The translations under genes and the position numbers were made by a program. A model generated the notes under the pieces. The model was not told where the DNA came from. It worked only from the letters and a program-made list of their open reading frames with translations, and did no database searches. 64,000 bases of DNA from Anaerolineae bacterium. GTDB taxonomy: Bacteria > Chloroflexota > Anaerolineae > Aggregatilineales > Phototrophicaceae. The DNA is taken from assembly GCA_023382675.1 (NCBI GenBank), contig JAHDWN010000025.1, positions 1 through 64,000 of the forward strand, given 5' to 3'. Positions 7,084 through 17,818 of the stretch are shown piece by piece. Every line of letters begins with the position of its first letter. Position 1 is the first letter of the stretch.

Positions 7084-9663
7084 ATGCCGCGACAAGCCGC
7101 CAGCCGCACAACAGCAGTGCATTCTTTGTCGATCATATTGGTTGCAGCCGTTTTGTTTGTGCTGCTCGCAAGTCCGGCTCTGGCGCAAGTCACAGCCGTC
7201 GATGATTACGTTTTCACCTTTCTGAACACACCGTTCAACATTGACGTTTTGGCGAACGATAATCCCTTCGGAAGCCTATCGATTGCGTCCAACACGAATG
7301 TGAGCAACGGAATCCTGAATTTGCAGCCGGACAATACGTTCGACTATGCGCCCGCCACAGGATTTTCGGGCACTGACTCATTCACCTACACAGCGACGGA
7401 CGGTACAAATACATCCTCGGCCACGGTCTACATCAACGTGGCAAATGGGCCAAATGCGGGGAATGATACCTATTCGACTGTGCTCAACACGCCGTTAACC
7501 ATCACCAGCGCGGCAGGCCTGCTCGCCAACGATCAGGTCAACGGGGCTGGATCACTTGTCGCCGAACTCGTCACCGGTATTCCGGCAACGCAGGGTGTGC
7601 TGGTGCTCGATCCGACAGGCAATGGTGCGTTTACGTATACGCCTCTGGCGGGTTTTTCCGGCGATGTGACATTCACGTATCAGGCACGCCGGAGCGATGG
7701 CATCGCCTCGAGTGCCGCTACCGTCACCATCACGGTCTCAGGCGGGACGATTATCGCTCAGAACGACTCGTATACTGTCACAGCCAATACCGTTTATACG
7801 GTGGCTGCGCCTGGGGTTCTCCTAAACGACTCTGGCCCTGGCGGCCCTCTGACTGCGCTACTCGTTGCCGGAGCCAGCAGCGGAACGGTGATCCTCAATA
7901 GCGATGGGTCGTTTACTTATACGCCGCAGGTGGGTTTTACGGGCGTGGCAAATTTCCAGTACCGTGCTACCCAGGGCAGCTCGCAATCGAATATCGCGAC
8001 GGTGACTCTCAATATCACCGGTGGCATCATTGCCACGGCAACACCCTTGATCACGCTGACACCTGTGCCAACAGCTACGGCGACACGAATCCCACTTTTT
8101 ATTCCCGGCCCAACACCCGTGCCACAGGCTGTGCCGAACGGCGGCCAGCTTGCCAGCCTGGTGTGCCCACCCGTGCCCACCGACGTGACGGTGGTGGTTA
8201 ACCGGGATGGCGTGAACGTTCGGTTGTTCCCGGCGATTGGCGCAGAAGTCCTCGGATTCTTGAATGCGGGTTACGACACGGAGGCGCGGGCACGCAGCGC
8301 TGACAACCAGTGGGTAAAGGTGGAATTCAGCGGCGATGAAGGTTGGGTCGGTTTCCCGGTGATCACGCTGATCAGCGGCAACCTTGAAAGCCTGCCGGTT
8401 GAAGATCCACGGACGGTTCCCTACGGCGGTTTTGGCTGCCCACGTGCGGGTTTGACGGGCAGCACCAGCGCCATCGCCGGTATTCTGCGGGACAGCGGCG
8501 TGCGCGTGCGTTCCGGCCCCAGTCGTTCGTATGTTGTCCTGGCAAATGCGCCGCGCGGCAGTGTGTTTCCGATCCTGGGGCGTACATATAACAATGCCTG
8601 GTTCCAGGTGAATTTCAACGGCGTGCTGGGTTGGGTGATCGCGCGTGAAGTTGAACTTCAGAGCGCGAACTTCACCGACATCCCGCTTGAAGGGATCGTG
8701 GCGGATGCGCTGCCGATTTCGCAGCCCACGACAGATAACTACATCGGCACGCTCAAGCTGCTGTTGTCGCGCCTGAATCTGGCACAAGAATCGCTGGATG
8801 CGGCACGTCAGCGCTGGACGGATGCTGCGCTGACCGGGACCCTTGCCTGCGGTTACTATCCTCCCAGCCCCACCGACCAGGCATTGGCAAACCCGCTAGC
8901 GGCGGCCTTCAACGATACGCTGGTGCCACTGGTCAACGATTTCAATGCAGCCATGGCGCTCGTGCGGGTTCCGGTCGATCTGCTCTTGAGTTCCTGTACG
9001 GAATCTCGTGGCACGGTGGGACAACCACAGATTCAGATCGCGCTCCAGGCCATTAGTGATGCAGATGGATTATTCACGGCGCTGCGCCAGCGGTTGAGCC
9101 AATTGATCCCGCCTGATCGCGAGATCGGCCCCGACGACTGCCCATTTAGCTTTGCGCGCCAGACGGACATTCTACCCAGGCTGGGGCAGGGGCAACTGGC
9201 TGTGGTGCGGCTTACGGGAAACAACTATGTCGTGGGTTTCTGTGTCGATGCAGCGGCAGGACAACAACTGCGTGTGGAGGCATTGGCCTTCCAGGGCAAC
9301 GCGCGCCCCTCAATCGCCGTCAGTCCGTATGACAACCCGACGAATTTCATCGGGCTTGGGCGTGCCTCTGGCGATAACCAACTGGTGACAGTTGGGCCGA
9401 TCCTGATCGACCGCACAGGTGTATATCTGGTGATCATCAGCGATTTCAATGATGAACGAACAGCGCCACTGGACTCGCAAGTGGCACTCCTGGTCACGGA
9501 CATCAGTGCGTTTGGCGGAGGCGGCGTCCAACCGGGTCTCTACATCGATCCGAATACCGGACAGTTGATTGCCAATCCGAATCCGTCAAGAGCGATACAA
9601 GGCACCAATCCGCTCCTGGACGCTTTTGCAACACCGGCAAGCGGCCCGCTACCGTCCCCATAG
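7084..9663 (+). CDS. Large exported protein with Ig-like repeats and SH3b domains
   Basis: The protein has 859 residues. A signal peptide ends at ASPALAQ (about residue 35). Three cadherin/Ig-like repeats follow at about 36-120, 123-215 and 222-315, each with a LLANDQ/VLANDN-type asparagine-aspartate turn and an FTYTP or FDYAP strand. A Thr/Pro linker then joins two SH3b-type modules, recognisable by VNVRLFPAIG and VRVRSGPSRS. A long C-terminal part of unknown fold has a possible pre-peptidase-C-like beta domain near 700-810. It is probably cell-surface or secreted, used for adhesion or matrix building. No sortase or membrane anchor signal is seen at the C terminus. Confidence 0.8.
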   Translation: MPRQAASRTTAVHSLSIILVAAVLFVLLASPALAQVTAVDDYVFTFLNTPFNIDVLANDNPFGSLSIASNTNVSNGILNLQPDNTFDYAPATGFSGTDSFTYTATDGTNTSSATVYINVANGPNAGNDTYSTVLNTPLTITSAAGLLANDQVNGAGSLVAELVTGIPATQGVLVLDPTGNGAFTYTPLAGFSGDVTFTYQARRSDGIASSAATVTITVSGGTIIAQNDSYTVTANTVYTVAAPGVLLNDSGPGGPLTALLVAGASSGTVILNSDGSFTYTPQVGFTGVANFQYRATQGSSQSNIATVTLNITGGIIATATPLITLTPVPTATATRIPLFIPGPTPVPQAVPNGGQLASLVCPPVPTDVTVVVNRDGVNVRLFPAIGAEVLGFLNAGYDTEARARSADNQWVKVEFSGDEGWVGFPVITLISGNLESLPVEDPRTVPYGGFGCPRAGLTGSTSAIAGILRDSGVRVRSGPSRSYVVLANAPRGSVFPILGRTYNNAWFQVNFNGVLGWVIAREVELQSANFTDIPLEGIVADALPISQPTTDNYIGTLKLLLSRLNLAQESLDAARQRWTDAALTGTLACGYYPPSPTDQALANPLAAAFNDTLVPLVNDFNAAMALVRVPVDLLLSSCTESRGTVGQPQIQIALQAISDADGLFTALRQRLSQLIPPDREIGPDDCPFSFARQTDILPRLGQGQLAVVRLTGNNYVVGFCVDAAAGQQLRVEALAFQGNARPSIAVSPYDNPTNFIGLGRASGDNQLVTVGPILIDRTGVYLVIISDFNDERTAPLDSQVALLVTDISAFGGGGVQPGLYIDPNTGQLIANPNPSRAIQGTNPLLDAFATPASGPLPSP

Positions 9664-9708
9664 AACGGATAACGGTCGCTATTGAGCAATGGTGTAGTAG
9701 CGATAACA

Positions 9709-9738
9709 AAAAAGAGTGGGGAGACACCCACTCTTTTT
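9709..9738. terminator. Bidirectional terminator between exported protein and ftsH
   Basis: Arms AAAAAGAGTGGG (9709-9720) and CCCACTCTTTTT (9727-9738) pair perfectly over 12 bp around the loop GAGACA. The A and T tracts give each strand a U-run, which suits two converging genes. Confidence 0.92.
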
Positions 9739-9758
9739 GTTGGTGGTAAGGCTGCGTA

Positions 9759-11681
<1,923 letters not shown>

Positions 11682-12109
11682 GGGCAATCAACTCCGAAGA
11701 CTCACAGTGAACACTCAAAACTGGGAATGTGTACCGAAGAAACCGATGTAGAGGTTAGCGTCCTTAAATTACAGGGACATGAGACGACGAAATGAGTTTT
11801 ATTGACATGCAGGGAGGACACTGTAAATTGAACATACTGGAGAAGTATACATAGATTCAGCACAGCAAGCGAGGGTAACACGGAATGATATTGGCCTGAT
11901 GTCTGGAAGCCGTCGGGAGGCGGTCAGGCGAGATTGCGCGTACCGCTGATGCCATGACACATCTCAGGATGAATTTTTGGTCATTTATAACGAGCAAAAG
12001 TAATATTGACGCTTCATGGTCGATGACTAATGGTACAATAGCACTGACATGTCGAAAGCAATGCATCGGTGGGTGTGGTCAACCCATAAGAGGATAGAGG
12101 ATCGCCACG
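11682..12109. other. Divergent non-coding region between ftsH and the FHA gene
   Basis: This 428-bp region has no supportable gene. TTGACA at 11802-11807 with TAAATT at 11824-11829 (16-bp spacer) is a possible rightward promoter far from any start codon. TGGTACAAT at 12031-12039 resembles an extended -10 element about 70 bp before the FHA gene start and is the better promoter candidate for that cluster. ftsH promoter elements are not clear. Confidence 0.35.
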
Positions 12110-12634
12110 GTGAAAACGTGCTCGAACTGCAGAGGTGAAGTTGATGGCAAGGTCTTGATTTGTCCGTTCTGTGGTTCGCTTCTACAGAATCCTTTGGAAA
12201 TCACAAGGTCATTGGACGATATAGATTTAGAAGAAGAGATAATCGCGCGCTTTGGAACAGCACATTTTAGCCGGACGAGTCTAGTTTTACAGGTACGAGG
12301 CGCAAGTAAGACCTATGTTTTTGATGCTGAGACGATTACGGAACTCACCCTTGGCAGATTAGATCCAGACACAGGTGAGTCCCCAGAAGTGGATTTGCAG
12401 GACTGCGGCGCTGTCGAAAAAGGTGTTTCCCGCCGTCACGCGGCTGTGCTCAGGCGTGACGATAAACTCCAGCTCATGGATCGAGGTAGCCCGAACGGTA
12501 CCTATTTGAATGGGCAGCGCTTGATCGCCAACCAGCCTCGAGTGCTGCGCGACGGTGATGAGATACGGCTAGGCCATCTGGTGCTGGTGGTTTCCTTCGA
12601 AAAGTTGTCGCCACTCGGCATCGATAGACGTTAG
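12110..12634 (+). CDS. Zinc-ribbon plus FHA-domain protein
   Basis: The protein has 174 residues with a GTG start. An N-terminal zinc ribbon has the pairs CSNC and CPFC (residues 4-7 and 19-22). An FHA domain at about 72-160 shows the phosphothreonine-binding signature: LGRLD, then VSRRHAAV and DRGSPNGTYLNG. FHA proteins dock onto Thr-phosphorylated partners of Ser/Thr kinases. No kinase gene is adjacent. It lies 80 bp before an ECF sigma gene on the same strand, so it could belong to the same regulatory cluster. Confidence 0.85.
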   Translation: MKTCSNCRGEVDGKVLICPFCGSLLQNPLEITRSLDDIDLEEEIIARFGTAHFSRTSLVLQVRGASKTYVFDAETITELTLGRLDPDTGESPEVDLQDCGAVEKGVSRRHAAVLRRDDKLQLMDRGSPNGTYLNGQRLIANQPRVLRDGDEIRLGHLVLVVSFEKLSPLGIDRR

Positions 12635-12714
12635 ATCTGTGCAACCGGATATATTTGCCGCTATATTTGCAGCTTGCAGGCGATAATCAAGTTGCACCGG
12701 GCGGGCTTTCCCCA

Positions 12715-13368
12715 ATGACTGAACGCACAAACGAACAGTGGACAAGCGATCTGCGCAGTGGGGGTGCTGTTCAGGCGGCGGCGCTTGAAGATTTACGGAA
12801 GCGGTTGCAGCGCGGCATTCTCTACTACTTGAGTCGTGAACGAAGCGATCTCTCTCATTTCTCGAATCACGAACTAACGCAGATGGCCGGAGACCTGGCT
12901 CAAGATGCAACGCTGCGGATCCTGGAAAACCTGGATACTTTTCGCGGCGACAGCTTGTTCACCACCTGGGCGACACGGATCGCTGTGCGTGTAGCCATCA
13001 GCGATTTGCGGCGTGCGCGTTACCGGGACTTCAGCCTGGATAACCTGACGGCTGATGGAGATTTGCTGCCCTCGTCCACGAATAATCTGCTTGGTCCCAA
13101 ACCGCCGGGACCTGAACGGTCTGCCGAGCGTGAAGAGATCCTCAGACGGATTGACGAGGCACTGGGTGATGCGCTGACTGAGCGCCAGCGCCGGGCGCTG
13201 GTAGCGGTGGTGGTACAGGAAGTGCCACTCGAAATCGTCGCTGAGCAACTGGGCACGAATCGAAATGCGCTGTATAAGCTGCTGCATGATGCACGGCGCA
13301 AGCTGAAATCTACGCTAGAGGCGCAGGGATTGTCGCTGGATTATGTGTTAGGGTTGTTTCAGGATTAG
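12715..13368 (+). CDS. ECF-type sigma-70 factor
   Basis: Starting at the ATG at 12715 the protein has 217 residues. Region 2 covers LAQDATLRILENLDTF and TTWATRIAVRVAISDLRR. Region 4 covers LTERQRRALVAVVVQEVPLE and the helix-turn-helix AEQLGTNRNALYKLLHDAR, for -35 recognition. A TTG 20 codons upstream keeps the frame open but has no better ribosome site. A small ZAS-type protein and trxB follow on the same strand, suggesting that this factor is held by that protein and serves thiol stress. Confidence 0.85.
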   Translation: MTERTNEQWTSDLRSGGAVQAAALEDLRKRLQRGILYYLSRERSDLSHFSNHELTQMAGDLAQDATLRILENLDTFRGDSLFTTWATRIAVRVAISDLRRARYRDFSLDNLTADGDLLPSSTNNLLGPKPPGPERSAEREEILRRIDEALGDALTERQRRALVAVVVQEVPLEIVAEQLGTNRNALYKLLHDARRKLKSTLEAQGLSLDYVLGLFQD

Positions 13369-13450
13369 CAGCAAAGCGCGCTATTGCTACGTAAGATCGG
13401 GGCGGTGCTGGTCGTCCGTAATGTGAGTATACGTTGAGGTAGACAGTGTT

Positions 13451-13702
13451 GTGGAAAAGCAACATCTTCACAAGTTAGTGGAGTCGATATTCACGGTCCA
13501 TGCGGATGAGAACGAAATCGATTGTGAAGGCTGCGGCTGCCAGATCGATCACCTGGCCGAGCTGGTGGCAGGCGGAGCAAATCTGAGGGAGTTGCTGCCG
13601 GCAGTTGAGGCTCATCTGCGCTGCTGCACGGATTGCCGGGAGGAATTTGAGGCGCTGGTCGCCATCATTCGCAGCCAGAATACAGAAAGCCCGCTTGCCT
13701 AG
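13451..13702 (+). CDS. Small zinc-finger (ZAS-like) anti-sigma candidate
   Basis: This 83-residue protein has a GTG start with GAGGT about 10 bases upstream. His55, Cys59 and Cys62 match the H-x3-C-x2-C zinc-binding anti-sigma (ZAS) motif. Further cysteines lie at 25, 28, 30 and 58. In RsrA-type proteins such cysteines hold zinc when reduced and form disulfides under oxidation, releasing the sigma factor. There is no membrane segment, so it is cytoplasmic. The ECF sigma gene is 82 bp upstream and trxB 60 bp downstream. The role is inferred from motif and context. Confidence 0.65.
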   Translation: MEKQHLHKLVESIFTVHADENEIDCEGCGCQIDHLAELVAGGANLRELLPAVEAHLRCCTDCREEFEALVAIIRSQNTESPLA

Positions 13703-13762
13703 TCGAAACGCCCGTTTCCCAACAACCAGCATCGTTACAACGATTACAGGAGTATTCAAAGC

Positions 13763-14770
13763 ATGTCAGAAGTCAAGAAGGTGCGTGTGGTGGTCATTGG
13801 CTCCGGCCCAGCCGGGTTGACCGCAGCTCTGTATACGGCGCGCGCGCTCTACAGCACCGTGGTCATCACGGGGAAGTATATGGGTGGGCAGATTGCGACC
13901 ACCAGCGACGTCGATAACTTCCCCGGATTTCCCGACGGTATTCAAGGGCCTGAACTGACCGAGCGGATGCGCGCGCAGGCGGAACGGTTTGGCGCGGAAT
14001 TCGTGTTTGACGAAGTGACCGAGGTCGATTTTGAGCACGGTTCGCCCTATCGGGTGAAGACGTACAACACAGAATACGTAGCCGACTCGGTCGTGGTGAC
14101 GATTGGCGCCAGCCCGCGCCATCTGAATGTGCCGGGCGAAGTCGAGTACACCGGTTATGGTGTCAGCTATTGCGCGACCTGCGACGGCTTCTTCTTCCGG
14201 GGCAAAGACGTGATCGTCGTCGGCGGCGGCGACTCGGCGCTGCAAGAAGGTATCTTCCTGACCAAGTTTGCCAACAGCGTGACGATTGTCCACCGGCGTG
14301 ATGAACTGCGCGCGAGCGTGGCTTTGCAGAAGAGAGCGTTCGCCAACCCGAAGATCAAATTCATCTATGACACGGTGATCGACGAGGTCAAAGGCGAGAC
14401 TCTGGAAGACGGTATCCGTAAGACGACGGGCGTGATGCTGCGCAACGTCAAGACCGGCGAAGTCAACGAGCAGCCAATTGACGGCGTGTTCATTTTCATC
14501 GGCTACGATCCCAACAGCCGGATCTTTGGCGACCAGGTGGCGAAGAACGAAGACGGCTATATGCTGGTCGATGACAAGATGCGCACCAGCGTTGAAGGCG
14601 TCTTCGCCGGCGGTGAGATCCACGATTTCACCTTCCGGCAGGCGATCACGGCTGCGGGACAGGGATGCTCGGCAGCGCTGTCGGCCATTCACTGGCTGCA
14701 AGATCGCGAAGATGAACTCCAACCCCTGGATGAGGCCGCGCCGACGCTGGAGACTGCAAGCGGCGACTAG
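13763..14770 (+). CDS. trxB: Thioredoxin-disulfide reductase
   Basis: The protein has 335 residues and transfers electrons from NADPH through FAD to thioredoxin. The FAD motif GSGPAGLTAALYTARA lies at 13-28. The redox pair Cys137-Cys140 is in CATCDGFF, followed by an NADP motif VVGGGDSALQEG, and the second FAD contact GVFAGGEIHD is near the C terminus. A clean terminator follows at 14800. It is the third gene after the sigma and ZAS-like genes, which makes it the natural regulon target of that pair. Confidence 0.93.
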   Translation: MSEVKKVRVVVIGSGPAGLTAALYTARALYSTVVITGKYMGGQIATTSDVDNFPGFPDGIQGPELTERMRAQAERFGAEFVFDEVTEVDFEHGSPYRVKTYNTEYVADSVVVTIGASPRHLNVPGEVEYTGYGVSYCATCDGFFFRGKDVIVVGGGDSALQEGIFLTKFANSVTIVHRRDELRASVALQKRAFANPKIKFIYDTVIDEVKGETLEDGIRKTTGVMLRNVKTGEVNEQPIDGVFIFIGYDPNSRIFGDQVAKNEDGYMLVDDKMRTSVEGVFAGGEIHDFTFRQAITAAGQGCSAALSAIHWLQDREDELQPLDEAAPTLETASGD

Positions 14771-14799
14771 GGTGTAACGGAATAGTAACCCGTGACGTT

Positions 14800-14831
14800 A
14801 AAGCGGTGACGGCTGTCACCGCTTTATTGTT
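14800..14831 (+). terminator. Intrinsic terminator after trxB
   Basis: AAAGCGGTGAC (14800-14810) pairs with GTCACCGCTTT (14815-14825) around GGCT, followed by the T-rich ATTGTTT. Confidence 0.85.
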
Positions 14832-14870
14832 TCCAGGGATGATATAATCGGTCCGGCGAAGGGAGGTTCC

Positions 14871-15470
14871 ATGAGTGAAACGATATTCAATCTTGCACGC
14901 GATCTGAGCGAAGCGTCCGAGATGGCAGCCCTGCTGCCCGACTATCTGATTGGCGATCAACTCTACGGCAGCATGAGCGGCGGGATATTTGGCAGCGGCT
15001 CGAAGCCGGCACTGACACTCGGTGCGCTGCTGCTGCGGCTGCGTCGGCTGCGCCAGTTGGAGAGCCATCTCTCCAGCGACCAGCAGGCGGTGTTAGCCAA
15101 GGCGGAGCGCGATCACGAACAGGCGCGGCGCGAATGGCACGTCCATTACGAAGAGAAGCTGGTGCATGAGGCCAATTCACGGCTGGACGCGATGCGCACA
15201 TTCTTCGATGAATGCACACAGAATCCACGCCAATGTGCCGGACTGTATCTGCCAGAAGCAATGCGACGTACGATTGTCCAGGAAATCGCTCTGGCGCTGG
15301 CCGCCGAGGATATAACGAGCACCGAACTGACGACGAAAATGCGCGAGATTGACTCGCAGCTGCGCCGGCACGTGCGTACCTCTGAATTTGTCTGGGCGAA
15401 TGAACTCGCGCCAGTGTATCCGCAGGAGACCTTCTGGTGGCTGTATTCGCGGCCTCCGGTGGTGAGCTGA
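14871..15470 (+). CDS. Hypothetical protein, helical, function unknown
   Basis: A 199-residue soluble protein with an ATG behind GGGAGG. No signal peptide, membrane segment or catalytic motif is visible. The middle (about 55-110) is rich in Glu, Arg and Leu and should form long helices. Two cysteines lie close together in FDECTQNPRQCAG. A nearby LPEAMRRTIVQEIALAL stretch looks like a conserved helix. It sits between trxB and a wall-peptidase gene with no clear functional link. Confidence 0.65.
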   Translation: MSETIFNLARDLSEASEMAALLPDYLIGDQLYGSMSGGIFGSGSKPALTLGALLLRLRRLRQLESHLSSDQQAVLAKAERDHEQARREWHVHYEEKLVHEANSRLDAMRTFFDECTQNPRQCAGLYLPEAMRRTIVQEIALALAAEDITSTELTTKMREIDSQLRRHVRTSEFVWANELAPVYPQETFWWLYSRPPVVS

Positions 15471-15576
15471 TCTCGACCGGGTAGGACGAGCGGCGGTTGC
15501 CAGCGGTGGACGCGTCGGCTAAGATGGCCGGTGCTCACGCGGGTGGGCTTTCTGTCAATGAGTTTGAGTAGACGCG

Positions 15577-16815
15577 ATGTCTGACGAACTTGAATATCTC
15601 GAACAAGAACCTGCCGATCATCTGGCAGATACCAATCCGATGCGCCCGATCGGGGCAGAGCGGCTGCCAGCGTGGCGTCGTCTTGTCGGCCTGTTCAGCC
15701 TGCTGGCCGCAGTCGGTCTCACGCTGGCGACCATCGGCCTATTATTCGTACCGCAGGCGGATGACACGCCTAGGGTTGGCACAGCACCTACTGCTGCTCC
15801 GCCCACGGCACTGCCGCCGACACCTGAGCCGGTCGCGGTTGAGAGCACACCCGAACAAGGCGCTCAACCTGTGGCGGCGTCTGTGATCAGCCCGGAGCTT
15901 GGCGCGGCGCTGCTGAACCAGCCGCTGCAGTTTGTGTCGCTTGACAGCGGTTTTGCCGTCACGCGCAACGAGTTCAAACCGTTCACTTTTGTGCCGGATC
16001 GCCCACGCAGCGAGATCATCGAGTACGAGGTAGTGAGCGGCGATACCATGTTCTCGATTGCCGAACGCTTCGGGATCAAGCCAGAGAGCATCGGCTGGTC
16101 GAACCCGCGCAGCATTATCGGCAATCTGCGACCTGGAATGGTGCTGACGATCCCGCCGGTGGACGGCGCAGTCGAGCTGATTGCGAACGACCGAACGATT
16201 GCCAATCTGGCGACCGGTTACGGGGTCGATCCCTACGCGATCATCGATTGGGAGAGCAATGGATTGTACGGTGCGTCGCCCGACACCATGCTCTTGAGCG
16301 GTATGAGAGTCTTTGTCCCCGGTGGCACTGCCGAACAGATCAGTTGGACACCGAGGGTCGAACGCACCTCTGGCAACAGCGGCGGAGTCGGCACGATCTC
16401 CGTCGCTCCTGGTGAGCCAGGTAGCTGCGGACAGGTAGCGAACCCCGGCGGGTTTGGCGCCTGGGCGCGCCCCATCGGCGGCTACACGTTTGTGCAGGGT
16501 TTCAGCGCCTGGCACGCGGGCGTTGACCTCGCCGCGCCGGTGGGTACCCCGGTATACTCGGCGCTGGGTGGCGTTGTCATTTTCCGTGGCTGGAACAGCT
16601 TTGGTTACGGCTATCTCGTTGTGCTGGCGCACGGGCCGTTCACGACTGTATACGGCCATTTGAGCGATATTTCCGTGGGCTGTGGGCAGTCCGTTTCGCC
16701 CGGCCAGGTCATCGGCGCTTCCGGTAACAGCGGCAATTCTTCCGGGCCCCATCTGCATTTTGAAATTCGCTACAATGACGTGGTGCAAGATCCGACGACT
16801 GTGATGGCCTTTTAA
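15577..16815 (+). CDS. LysM/M23 peptidoglycan metallopeptidase, membrane anchored
   Basis: The protein has 412 residues. One membrane segment (about 34-55) is followed by a Pro/Thr/Ala-rich linker. A first LysM (about 150-190) contains YEVVSGDTMFSIAERFGI. A second, weaker LysM-like stretch around 200-245 follows. The M23 domain runs from about 300 to the end, with zinc motifs HAGVD (H-x3-D) and HLHFE (HxH). M23 enzymes cut peptide cross-links in peptidoglycan. The key residues are intact, so it should be active, in division or wall remodelling. Confidence 0.9.
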   Translation: MSDELEYLEQEPADHLADTNPMRPIGAERLPAWRRLVGLFSLLAAVGLTLATIGLLFVPQADDTPRVGTAPTAAPPTALPPTPEPVAVESTPEQGAQPVAASVISPELGAALLNQPLQFVSLDSGFAVTRNEFKPFTFVPDRPRSEIIEYEVVSGDTMFSIAERFGIKPESIGWSNPRSIIGNLRPGMVLTIPPVDGAVELIANDRTIANLATGYGVDPYAIIDWESNGLYGASPDTMLLSGMRVFVPGGTAEQISWTPRVERTSGNSGGVGTISVAPGEPGSCGQVANPGGFGAWARPIGGYTFVQGFSAWHAGVDLAAPVGTPVYSALGGVVIFRGWNSFGYGYLVVLAHGPFTTVYGHLSDISVGCGQSVSPGQVIGASGNSGNSSGPHLHFEIRYNDVVQDPTTVMAF

Positions 16816-16867
16816 CAGACGACCTTATCCGTCGCGGTTGGTTGGCGGCTTGCGCAGGGACAGATAC

Positions 16868-17818
16868 ATGACGGTCACATCTGGCGATATTGCGCTCGCT
16901 CGCTATCGACTCTCAAGGTATTTGACGCCGACGCCACTTGAGGCAGCTTCCGGGTTGGGCGAACACGTCTGGCTCAAACTGGAAAATGCGAATAAGACGC
17001 ACTCGTTCAAGATTCGTGGTGCGTTGAATGCCATGCTCGCGCTTGATCCAGAGGCCCGCGCGCGTGGAATCATTGGGGCATCATCGGGTAATCATGCACA
17101 AGGGATGGCCTGCGCGGCCAATCTCCTGGGTCTGAAAGTGCGCATTATTATGCCTGCCAGCACTGCCCAGCGCAAAGTCCGCGGCGTGATCCGCTGGGGC
17201 AGTGAACCCATCCTGTTTGGCGAGGGCTACACCGAAGCGGAAGCCGAAGCGCTGCGCCTGCGCCGGGAGAGCGGCCTGACATTCGTGTCCCCCTACAATG
17301 ATCCGCATGTGGTCGCCGGCCAGGGGACGATTGGGCTGGAGATTATCGACGCGCTGCCGGATGTCGAACGTGTGATCGTGCCGACGAGCGGCGGCGGCCT
17401 GATCAGCGGGATTGCGCTCGCGGTCAAAGCGCTGAAGCCCTCGGTAGAGGTCGTCGGCGTCAATCTCGAACGATCACCCGCCATGTACAATCTGATGTAC
17501 GGGACGCAGTTGCCCGTCTTTGAAGACAGCCTGGCCGATGCGCTGCCAGGCGAAGTCGAAGAAGGCTCGATCACGATTGATCTTGTGCGCCAGTGGGTAG
17601 ATCGGATCGTGCTCGTCTCCGAAGAAGCCGTCGCCCAGGCGATGCGCTGGATGGTCGCCGACGCCGGGTGGATGGTCGAAGGCGGCGGCGCAGTCGGAAT
17701 TGCGGCGCTCCTGACCGATGCGGTCGCCGATGATGGCAAACGGACAGTGGTGGTCGTCAGCGGCGGCAATGTCGATGCAAACGTGCTGACACGTGTGCTC
17801 GCGGACACGTCGCCATGA
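16868..17818 (+). CDS. Threonine dehydratase / serine racemase-family PLP enzyme
   Basis: The start is the ATG at 16868, behind AGGGACAG. A TTG ten codons earlier also keeps the frame open. The protein has 316 residues and the fold-type II PLP site KTHSFKIRG, with Lys48 as the Schiff-base lysine. The phosphate-binding glycine loop SSGNHAQG and a later PTSGGGLISG are present. It lacks the C-terminal ACT regulatory domain of biosynthetic IlvA, so it resembles the catabolic TdcB or serine racemase group. It turns threonine or serine into 2-oxo acids and ammonia. It overlaps holB by 4 bp. Confidence 0.88.
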   Translation: MTVTSGDIALARYRLSRYLTPTPLEAASGLGEHVWLKLENANKTHSFKIRGALNAMLALDPEARARGIIGASSGNHAQGMACAANLLGLKVRIIMPASTAQRKVRGVIRWGSEPILFGEGYTEAEAEALRLRRESGLTFVSPYNDPHVVAGQGTIGLEIIDALPDVERVIVPTSGGGLISGIALAVKALKPSVEVVGVNLERSPAMYNLMYGTQLPVFEDSLADALPGEVEEGSITIDLVRQWVDRIVLVSEEAVAQAMRWMVADAGWMVEGGGAVGIAALLTDAVADDGKRTVVVVSGGNVDANVLTRVLADTSP

